Positions 15,601 through 21,397 of a stretch of 21,397 nucleotides of DNA are shown piece by piece. Position 1 is the first letter of the stretch, and each line of letters starts with the position of its first letter. Source of the stretch: a virus. The DNA lies in the IMG/VR virus record IMGVR_UViG_3300033994_001782, positions 1 to 21,397 of that record. One strand, written 5' to 3'. A program made the translations under genes and the position numbers. The notes beneath the pieces are model-generated. The model saw only the letters and a program-made list of their open reading frames with translations. It was not told the DNA's origin and did no database searches.

Positions 15601-18600
15601 ATTTATCAGTCGAACCTATTCCAGTAATATTTGTCGTTGCAATTCCAATAGCTGAAGTTGTTCCCGCTCCAGCGTAAGAATATAGTACTTTTTCACCAGT
15701 TACAAAGAAATTCTCTGGTATTGTAATTGTATTGTTAGTAATATCGACGATATCAGAATCACCACCATCAAAATATCTTTCAAAAATTGGTTTATTTTTG
15801 TGAGTTAAATTAAACTCTCTTCTAATATCAGTTTCAGCTCCTATATAGAAACCATATCCTGTTCTAATAAAAGCGTTTGTAAAATCGATAGTTCTATCAG
15901 GAATTTCTGAGTCAACTAAACCAATTGAATTCTGGTAAACTCTAACTTCAACATCAGTATCTGCATTCGCAGTGAATGTTAAATCTACAGTACCTGAAGG
16001 TCTTACGGTTGCACCTATGGATCCAATCGATGATCCAGTTTGCATGATTCCAAATTCCACAACGTAAGCATCAATATCGTCATCAACAACAACAACTTCA
16101 GAAACTTGATATTGATTATTTGTCAAGTCCTCAATACTTACGATATAATAAGATCCTTCATATGTTGAAGAATAAGATGATATTGTGGTAATTCCTGGGG
16201 TTGGAGTTGATGATATTGAAACATAACTTGATTCGATTCGTGAATTGTTGAATATTTCTGTACCCACTCCAACAGAGTCTGTACTTGATATTGATACTCT
16301 AACAGAATTCACATTAAATTGAACAGGAGTTGTATCATATGGAATTAGATCAATATTAATATTTGATCCAGAGTAGTATGCGTGATAGGTTCCAACCCCC
16401 AAAGATGAATATGGGTACAAATTAGCAGTATTGAGTTGGCCATAATCTTGAATCATAATGTCTGTTCCATCATGAAGTAATGTAATCTCATCAAACTCAT
16501 TATATGAAGAATCAGTAGCTCCAATTTGAACTAGGACTTTGGAAGATCTATAAGTTGATGCAATTCCAACAATAGTTGTTGCTGATGAAGTACCTGATGG
16601 AATAACGGTAGTTGCGGATCCTACAAAAACGGAATCTCCAAGATCTGTCGATCCAATAGAAACTATTGTGTCTCTAATATCAATAGAGATAGTATTGACA
16701 TCATAGTCATTAATAGCAGATTTGGTTGGATAGAAGAGAAGATTACCTTCTGATCCACTTATATTAAAATCAAAAGATCCTAAATTATCATAGCTGCTGC
16801 TATCTCCATATTGGTTGACATATCCATTAGAACCATCATGAATAAGAGAAACTAAAGATACTTGAACTTCGGATGTAAATCTTCTATCTTTGATAAATGT
16901 TAAGAATTTAAGAGATCTTGAATCTAGTCCAAAAGTATCAACAATACTAAATCTAGTGAATCTAGGATTGCTGTTAAATTCATCACTAATATCATCTATC
17001 AAAAGAACTCTGTTACCAACAGATTCAATATAATCCTGAAGAACTCTCGTTCCAAAAATTATTTCATCTGACTTAACATTTTCATCAATAGTAAAATTAT
17101 TTTCAGTTACTAAATCAAAATCATTGACGCAATTTAAGTCAATAAATGTGGAAAAGTCAGCTACACCAGTGACATCTCCAAAATTTTGATCGGTGTTAAT
17201 GCCAGATATAGTGGGAGAAGACTCTATGACCAAATCACTAAATTTCTTGAATCCTGCAGTATGGTTGAGATTATTTACTGGATTTTTCCAAGTGTCAAAA
17301 GGAATCTGTGATCTGAGGGAATATGAGAAATATTGATAGTAGTCATTATCAGGAACTCTTTGGAATTGGTTATCTAAGAAACCTGTTTCCTTTTTCCAAC
17401 CCTTTACTACTGTAGATCCTGATCCAACAACATAAGTTGCTTTAGTCTCAACCGCGTTTGAAATTAATCCTCTAGAAGTAGAAGTTCTACCAGTGATTAC
17501 ATTTCCAGAAGTAAAGGTATCAGAAGTTGAAACTTTTAAAGTTTCAGTAATTTCATTCCAATCTACAACAATTCCAACAGCATCATTTGCAAATACCTCT
17601 TCTCCCTTATTAAATGTGTTCTTTTCTAGGGAAATATCAAATATTGGGAAATGTTTTTGTGGTATAATTCTTCCCGAAGAAATTACTGGATTGAAAGTTC
17701 CAGGAACTTCTCCATCAATTAAATAATTTGATAAGTTATATGATACAGTAGCTCCAACACCACCAATATTGGGATCAGTATTGACTATTGTGAATAGTGT
17801 ATAGTTGTAACTTGAAGAGTTATAACCTCTTGCAGTTGTTGCAATACCGACACTTGTATTTTCTATAAGAACTTTATCTCCAATATTAAATGGGAAATCT
17901 TCTGGATCACTAAAACTGGATCCTAAAGTAACAACAACATCTTTGGAAGATGGGATAAATTGGATTGAACTAATACTAATTCCGTTACTATTATTTACTG
18001 GAATAATAGTCGGTGTTACATTGTTGATTGACTTTGTATTCTTAAGAACATCAACAGTTCTATCCTCAAGATTATATCTTAGATCAATATCGGATACTAT
18101 ATTATTTGTCAGACCATCTATAAGAATTAAATCAGGAGCTACTGAATAATTTCTTCCAACAGAAGATACTCCAATTGACTTGATTGATGATTGGGGAACA
18201 ATCTTCAATTTGTCTGGTAATTTTGATGTAGGTCTTAATGAATAATCACTAGAGTAATTAAACCCAATATCATCTATACTTGTTTTTAAAACTTTTCCAA
18301 TGTTATTTGTAGATACTTCTAAAATTTCACCGGATCCAAAATCTGATGTTATGCTATCAACTTCCGGTAAAGATGACAAATTAAGTCCTTCATAATTTAT
18401 CTTTATTGAATTAATTTCACCAAATGCATTTAATGAATTTGTAGTATATGAGATAGTTGAATTTGAAGAATCGTAGTCAAGTTTTTCTGGAGTTTCTGGT
18501 AAGATATATGTAAACGTGTTTGAAGTTACCTCATACACAGACTGTGATCCACTATAAAAACTTGGAACAATATCAATGGTGTTATAATTAACAACTTCAT

Positions 18601-21397
18601 TATCTACTACAATTTCTCTTTTTACTGAAGGAACTACACTTAAATTTGTTGGAGTTAATTTGTAATAAATTTTTCTTGGAGTAGAATCGTTTAATCTTAG
18701 TACTACATTTGCATTTGGATCAATACCAACTTTTCCATTTCTTTGTATTTCAACATTATTAGTATTTGTGAATTCAAATTCATATTTGAAGTCTGGATCA
18801 GTATAGAAATTTAAATTAAAAGCAGAATAAAGAACTCCATTATTTGTAAATGAAAGTGTTGGACTTGATACGTCAAAAATTAAAGTATTTTTATTTGTAA
18901 GTTCAACTAATGGATTTACTGGAGAAATAGATCCAGAAGAAGCAGAAGTGATGTTTATTTCATTTCTTTCAATTCTTGAAGAATAATAAAAACTATCTGA
19001 TAATTTAATAGTATTTTTATCTACAACTATTACATAGTAGATTGACTCATTCGATAATCCACCAGCTGGTGAAGTTGAAGTATAAATTACCTTTTGGCTA
19101 GTGTATAATCCATGATTTTCTATGGTGATAGTATTTCTCGCAGTATCTACATCTAAATTAGAAAAATCTAATTTATTGATGATAGATCTTCTGTTATGAT
19201 CATTATATGATATTGAAACTTGAGTGGAAATCCCTGAAATTACATTTAAGAAAATAGAATCACCAGTTCTAAGTCCGTGAGTTGATGCAGTAGAAACAGT
19301 TACTTCATTTCTAGTAACACTACCTCTTAAAATATTTTCATTGTTTGTAGTAAAACTATGAATTTCACCAGAACCAAAATTATTAAAGTATAAAAGATCA
19401 GCCGAAGTAGATATTCCAGAATAAGATCCTATGCTATTCAGTCCTACACGATAAGAACTAATACCAATTAGATCTGAAGTTATTCTAGTTGCATAAAAAA
19501 TTGAATTATCCGAAACTTGATATGAAGAAATTCCATCTGTCGATATCGAGATTTGAGTTCCTCCATTGGATGAATAAATTAGTTCATCCCCAGATATTAG
19601 TTGATGATTTGGTAAATAAATTGACCTTGTTGGAATAGAAATTTGAGTAATTCCAGCTCCAGGATTTGAGAATGATAATGTTGAAGTAATTCCTGGACCA
19701 GAAATTGTTCCAATTCCTATTGATTCCTCTGGATCAAAATAAATTTCTCTATTTTCTCTATCACTATAATCATTCTGTATATTTAAATTTAAATATAACT
19801 TCCTAGAAATTTCAGTTAGAGCTATTCCTGCAGAATAAGAAGAAATTCCACTTACATTATCAATATTCCTAAGAACTCTTATTCTGGAAGATGTTGGATC
19901 AATATTTAATACTTTTACCTTTTCTGTTAATATTTGATAAAAATCATTTTCTCTTATAACATCTTCAGAAAGATTACCAGAAACATTAAAATAAGTGACT
20001 AATCCGGTATAGCTTATTGATCCTATTCCGGAGAACACAACTAAACGATTTAGTGGGTTAGATACTCCAGAAACTTGTGGATTTTCCAGATCAGATGAGA
20101 ATCTAAAAATATCAACATCAGTAAAGTTATTGGTAGAAGTTGAAAGACCAACATATCTACTACCATTTTTTTTATAAAATTCTAAGTTTGTTAACTCTGA
20201 AGTCGCAACACTAACAGAAGTTACTGATTTTCCTTTAATTGATGAAACTTTTCCAGTTGGTCTTATTGATGACAAATCACTTTGATTAAAGACTATTGAA
20301 TCATTGATTTGATAATTTTGACCACCAGTTAATATTCCAACCGAACTTATAGTTCCCTTAGTTACAGATTTTACATGAGAGATTTGTTCTCTTATATTAT
20401 TGGGATTATCTAAGAACTTATATCCACTATTAGATTTTGTTATATTATATGGTGTAGTATTACGAATCCAGTTAGTTTCATTTATATTAATATCTGATTG
20501 ATTTGATGATTTTGAGAAATTAAATCTTTCTGGTTTGGATTTGTAAGTATTTCCGACAAAGTATGGAAATACTGGTGATTTATAATTTTCAAAAGGACCA
20601 ACAGAATCTACCTGACCATCACTAATAGTAGTAAAGTAAGCATAAACACCCTCTGGATATTCTGGAGTTACACAGAATCTTCCATTATGTTCGTCCAGAT
20701 CTCCACTGCCAAAAAATTCATAGTCCTCAATAAAGAATCCAGCTGGATATAAAGATGTACTGGGCCTATTTGGTTTCAGTTTTAACTGATAACCTGAAAC
20801 CATAGACCTTACAGAACCTCCAGTTATGGAAGTAAAACCATATGGACCATAGATTGGATTTCCATCATAAGCCCACCCAATAATAGGAGAGTGTGCATTA
20901 GAAACTACTTCTTTGCCATTAACTATTTGTAAATCTGGTTGATAAAAAATTTGACCATCTCTAAATCTTGATCCAAGAACTGAAGATCTTAATTTTCTTG
21001 GAGAATACAAGTGGAAATATTGTACCCCAAAACCAGAAAGACTATCTTCAATAATTCCATCATCTTCGGTAATTTGATTTGTTTGAACGAATCTACCAAA
21101 TAGATTGATCTTCCAAGATTTAGCATTGGATTCAAATTTGGCAGAAGATCCTGCAGGTATGACATCAATACTAGTGTCTGAACTTAGATATCCAAGACCA
21201 CCAAACACTATATTTACAGATAAAATAGATCCTTCTGAAATTACAGGAACTAATACAGCTCCAGAACCACTTCCATTGACAACTATTGTTGGTGGTGAAT
21301 TATAATTGATTCCTGGGTTATTAATGATAACATCAACAATAGATCCATTATTAATTACTGGAGTTATTTGAGCTCCCTCTCCTCTCAATAGAAGAAA
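12605..21397 (-). CDS. Giant modular virion structural protein with YHYH-like domain, 5' partial (at least 2930 aa)
   Basis: The reading frame is open through the right edge. The codons upstream of the TTG at 21388 are all sense codons, so that TTG is not a real start and the N-terminus is missing. The visible part is a mosaic: Gly-rich GY repeats (21149-21397), a YHYH-like domain (20625-21035), several HGL...TG modules (18990-19630 and 15535-15735), an SGA-type unit (17457-17618), three tandem copies of a 120-130 residue repeat (15890-16890) and an RG..GT module (15105-15350). It ends with two 'FNG...IND..Q' modules and two more GY blocks (14218-14663, 13185-13440), then STSPTVQRYNPLKYRNYVS. 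There is no enzyme signature, signal peptide or membrane segment. Its place just before gp8 is that of T4 gene 7, so a baseplate or fibre role is likely, but I see no firm gp7 match. Similar giant genes are known in marine T4-like phages. Confidence 0.85.
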   Translation of the reverse strand, partial: FLLLRGEGAQITPVINNGSIVDVIINNPGINYNSPPTIVVNGSGSGAVLVPVISEGSILSVNIVFGGLGYLSSDTSIDVIPAGSSAKFESNAKSWKINLFGRFVQTNQITEDDGIIEDSLSGFGVQYFHLYSPRKLRSSVLGSRFRDGQIFYQPDLQIVNGKEVVSNAHSPIIGWAYDGNPIYGPYGFTSITGGSVRSMVSGYQLKLKPNRPSTSLYPAGFFIEDYEFFGSGDLDEHNGRFCVTPEYPEGVYAYFTTISDGQVDSVGPFENYKSPVFPYFVGNTYKSKPERFNFSKSSNQSDININETNWIRNTTPYNITKSNSGYKFLDNPNNIREQISHVKSVTKGTISSVGILTGGQNYQINDSIVFNQSDLSSIRPTGKVSSIKGKSVTSVSVATSELTNLEFYKKNGSRYVGLSTSTNNFTDVDIFRFSSDLENPQVSGVSNPLNRLVVFSGIGSISYTGLVTYFNVSGNLSEDVIRENDFYQILTEKVKVLNIDPTSSRIRVLRNIDNVSGISSYSAGIALTEISRKLYLNLNIQNDYSDRENREIYFDPEESIGIGTISGPGITSTLSFSNPGAGITQISIPTRSIYLPNHQLISGDELIYSSNGGTQISISTDGISSYQVSDNSIFYATRITSDLIGISSYRVGLNSIGSYSGISTSADLLYFNNFGSGEIHSFTTNNENILRGSVTRNEVTVSTASTHGLRTGDSIFLNVISGISTQVSISYNDHNRRSIINKLDFSNLDVDTARNTITIENHGLYTSQKVIYTSTSPAGGLSNESIYYVIVVDKNTIKLSDSFYYSSRIERNEINITSASSGSISPVNPLVELTNKNTLIFDVSSPTLSFTNNGVLYSAFNLNFYTDPDFKYEFEFTNTNNVEIQRNGKVGIDPNANVVLRLNDSTPRKIYYKLTPTNLSVVPSVKREIVVDNEVVNYNTIDIVPSFYSGSQSVYEVTSNTFTYILPETPEKLDYDSSNSTISYTTNSLNAFGEINSIKINYEGLNLSSLPEVDSITSDFGSGEILEVSTNNIGKVLKTSIDDIGFNYSSDYSLRPTSKLPDKLKIVPQSSIKSIGVSSVGRNYSVAPDLILIDGLTNNIVSDIDLRYNLEDRTVDVLKNTKSINNVTPTIIPVNNSNGISISSIQFIPSSKDVVVTLGSSFSDPEDFPFNIGDKVLIENTSVGIATTARGYNSSSYNYTLFTIVNTDPNIGGVGATVSYNLSNYLIDGEVPGTFNPVISSGRIIPQKHFPIFDISLEKNTFNKGEEVFANDAVGIVVDWNEITETLKVSTSDTFTSGNVITGRTSTSRGLISNAVETKATYVVGSGSTVVKGWKKETGFLDNQFQRVPDNDYYQYFSYSLRSQIPFDTWKNPVNNLNHTAGFKKFSDLVIESSPTISGINTDQNFGDVTGVADFSTFIDLNCVNDFDLVTENNFTIDENVKSDEIIFGTRVLQDYIESVGNRVLLIDDISDEFNSNPRFTRFSIVDTFGLDSRSLKFLTFIKDRRFTSEVQVSLVSLIHDGSNGYVNQYGDSSSYDNLGSFDFNISGSEGNLLFYPTKSAINDYDVNTISIDIRDTIVSIGSTDLGDSVFVGSATTVIPSGTSSATTIVGIASTYRSSKVLVQIGATDSSYNEFDEITLLHDGTDIMIQDYGQLNTANLYPYSSLGVGTYHAYYSGSNINIDLIPYDTTPVQFNVNSVRVSISSTDSVGVGTEIFNNSRIESSYVSISSTPTPGITTISSYSSTYEGSYYIVSIEDLTNNQYQVSEVVVVDDDIDAYVVEFGIMQTGSSIGSIGATVRPSGTVDLTFTANADTDVEVRVYQNSIGLVDSEIPDRTIDFTNAFIRTGYGFYIGAETDIRREFNLTHKNKPIFERYFDGGDSDIVDITNNTITIPENFFVTGEKVLYSYAGAGTTSAIGIATTNITGIGSTDKLPSSVYIVKSNDFNVRVAASASDALRNPPNVLDITHVGIGTSHRFVSTNQNSRVIIGIDNLIQSPIVATAITSKASSSIGIFDSIITLSGITSFFGGDLIKIGNEIMRINSVGIGGTNKVLVQRPWMGTGISTHPAHSLVTKVKGDYNIVDNIINFVHAPYGLTPIGSVTNPPDSRDFVGIETRSTFTGRSFIRSGFVNGDSEPYSYNYIFDDISSGFNGTNNTFTLKSNGSNIAGFSTSNAIVLINDIFQGPSRPGSVQIVGDYDLSENTGITSITFTGTATSSSYDINTSNIPLGGVIVSVGSTAGFGYQPLVSAGGTATVSIAGTISQISIGNSGSGYRSGIQTVNVGVATSSTATPNITYVGTAIIVDGHVTGIAITNPGTGYTSTNPPIVIFDDPLSYSNIPLIYSSVSSGIGTGAVADIVVGQGSSVISFEIRNTGYGYGQGEILTVAIGGTTGIPTDTSLPFNEFQISVDRTFTDEFTGWTVGDLQVIDPIDSLFDGQRKTFPIKINGEQTTIRAKKGSNIEVKSNLLIFINDVLQVPDASYTFNGGSIITFNEAPKEGDFSKILFYRGTGSVDTVNVDILETVKEGDTLRINSDIGSLKENSRLVTDIISTDVAETNVYPGPGITQDETLSRPVIWCRQTEDKIINGQKISKDRILYEPLINPTSNIIQSVSVGSTQIFVESVKTFFDSADEYLQDGTTEIPQKKIVITSQDHLVAAAATAVVSVAGTISSIIISDGGVGYSTNPVVIIENPVGLGTTQRASATSTISVGGTVSSISIINPGTGYTTTNPPIVLISSPEVTREVIDTVSYDGDFGVITGIAQTTVGFGFNGVVFDLFIPQNSFLRDTAINNVGIATTGISGIQTGYYFVVFNSNVGNGLTSIYPSGATLSIGSTFIDNVYEVASVSIGQTDVLGIGLTYVAKVTVRVDDYNGLSGIGYSSFYGEYSWGRIHDFIRIDGKEFNSYNNGLIGVSTSPTVQRYNPLKYRNYVS
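13185..13440 (-). repeat. Gly-rich GY repeats, C-terminal block of the giant protein
   Basis: Two units: VSVAGTISSIIISDGGVGYS (then TNPVVIIENP) and ISVGGTVSSISIINPGTGYT (then TTNPPIVLISSP). They are about 45 residues apart and joined by a TTQRASATST link. Each shows 'G.[IV]..I.I...G.GY....P.V'. Confidence 0.75.
13870..14965 (-). repeat. Two copies of an 'F.G...TF..K.NG...IND..Q.P' module flanking GY repeats
   Basis: Copy one (about 14800-14965) has FNGTNNTFTLKSNGSNIAGF and IVLINDIFQGPSRPGS. Copy two (about 13880-14115) has FDGQRKTFPIKINGEQTTIR, LLIFINDVLQVPDASY and IITFNEAPKEGD. Such 'function, named output, tI.F..aP' modules are frequent in phage tail-fibre and baseplate proteins. The second copy is more complete. 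Confidence 0.55.
14218..14663 (-). repeat. Gly-rich GY repeats, middle block of the giant protein
   Basis: Three units: VSIAGTISQISIGNSGSGYR, VDGHVTGIAITNPGTGYTST and QGSSVISFEIRNTGYGYGQG. The spacing is about 45 residues. DNA at 14424-14456 matches DNA of the C-terminal block at 13206-13238 in 27 of 33 positions. Confidence 0.75.
15105..15350 (-). other. 'IG.E...I.SV..VLVQR..MGT...IINFVH' module in the giant protein
   Basis: Landmarks are SGITSFFGGDLIKIGNEIMR, VLVQRPWMGTGISTHPAHS and DYNIVDNIINFVHAPYG. It pairs with the related module of the DUF4815 protein at 4205-4445; both end in an 'IN.VH' strand. Confidence 0.5.
15890..16890 (-). repeat. Three tandem copies of a 120-130 residue repeat in the giant protein
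   Basis: Key lines are SEVQVSLVSLIHDGSNGYVN (copy 1), EITLLHDGTDIMIQDYGQL (copy 2) and SEVVVVDDDIDAYVVEFG (copy 3). Each is followed by a 'LG.......SG..NL.F.P' or equivalent strand set and a 'VN.I.I.I' strand. The HDG or DDD points lie near 16840, 16475 and 16085, a period of about 366 and then 390 bases. Copy 3 is the most diverged, having lost the His and Gly of HDG. Confidence 0.65.
17457..17618 (-). repeat. SGA-type module in the giant protein
   Basis: Two linked units, FNKGEEVFANDAVGIVVDWN and FTSGNVITGRTSTSRGLIS, separated by an E-T-L-K-V-S link. The order and spacing match the gp14 pair at 276-443. Confidence 0.55.
18990..19630 (-). repeat. HGL...TG modules in the giant protein
   Basis: Three successive units: SIYLPNHQLISGDELIYSS, VTVSTASTHGLRTGDSIFL and ITIENHGLYTSQKVIYTST (then YYVIVVDKNTIKLS). 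A fourth is near 15535-15735 (ITIPENFFVTGEKVLYSYAG, then VYIVKSNDFNVRVA). The pattern is 'I.I..HGL.TGD.V.Y......YYV..V..NTIKL'. Confidence 0.5.
20625..21035 (-). other. YHYH-like domain in the giant protein
   Basis: About 135 residues containing NAHSPIIGWAYDGNPIYGPY, then ITGGSVRSMVSGYQL, YPAGFFIEDYEF and LDEHNGRFCVTPEYPEGVYA. The 'H-S-P-x-[IL]-G-[WY]-A-x-D-G-x-P-I-Y-G-P-Y-G' core and the closing 'D.HNGR...TPEYP.G.YAY' are the hallmarks of the YHYH family as I know it. The YHYH tetrad itself is not present; FHLYS lies in roughly its place. Family function is unestablished. Confidence 0.75.
21149..21397 (-). repeat. Gly-rich GY repeats at the visible N-terminal end of the giant protein
   Basis: Two units: INNGSIVDVIINNPGINYNS (then PPTIVV) and ISEGSILSVNIVFGGLGYLS. 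They are separated by a GSGSGAVLVPV link. The block runs to the window edge, so more units may lie beyond it. Confidence 0.7.

Noticed and set aside
21386-21388. TTG as the start codon of the giant gene
   Set aside because: Codons upstream to the window edge (CTA, CTT, TTT) are open and the reading begins inside a repeat block, so the true start lies beyond the window.
12605-21397. Naming the giant protein gp7
   Set aside because: Gene order fits, but the visible part has no convincing gp7 match and is mostly repeat modules.

Overview
The window is a stretch of the virion-assembly region of a T4-like tailed phage (myovirus). All genes lie on the minus strand, so transcription runs from the right edge to the left. 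Base composition is strongly AT-rich. Four products resemble T4 baseplate or neck proteins (gp8, gp13, gp14, gp15), in T4 gene order. Low GC, a DUF4815-type protein and a YHYH-like domain point to the marine T4-like phages of Prochlorococcus, Synechococcus or SAR11 bacteria. The sequence does not fix the host.

Layout in transcription order: (1) a giant structural gene, open through the right edge, with at least 2930 residues visible (12605-21397). (2) A gp8-like baseplate wedge gene (11034-12584). (3) A 2612-residue DUF4815-type structural gene (3189-11027). (4) A tightly packed run of small genes of 72, 54 and 128 codons (2422-3187). (5) gp13 neck (1558-2397). (6) gp14 neck (171-1556). (7) The first 48 codons of gp15, the tail completion protein, running off the left edge (1-145). 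The 54-codon gene and the gp15 start were found by reading the minus strand directly. There is no gene-free stretch over 300 bases; the longest gap is 25 bases. I saw no RNA genes, insertion sequences or CRISPR.

The products should work together. gp8 and the two giant proteins would build the baseplate and its periphery. gp13 and gp14 form the neck that closes the filled head, and gp15 caps the tail so it can join the neck. In T4 the stretch between genes 8 and 13 holds genes 9-12 and wac; here it holds the DUF4815 protein and three small genes.

Two features stand out. First, a few short beta-type repeat modules recur across proteins that are otherwise unrelated. A Gly-x-Gly-Tyr...Pro repeat and a 'GE...G..SGA..V' module occur in gp14, gp8, the DUF4815 protein and the giant protein, and they account for gp14 and gp8 being much longer than in T4. 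Second, the same octamer, CATAAATA, close to the T4 late promoter TATAAATA, occurs at three gene ends. In each case its TAA is the stop codon of the upstream gene, and it lies 17-22 bases before the next start codon.
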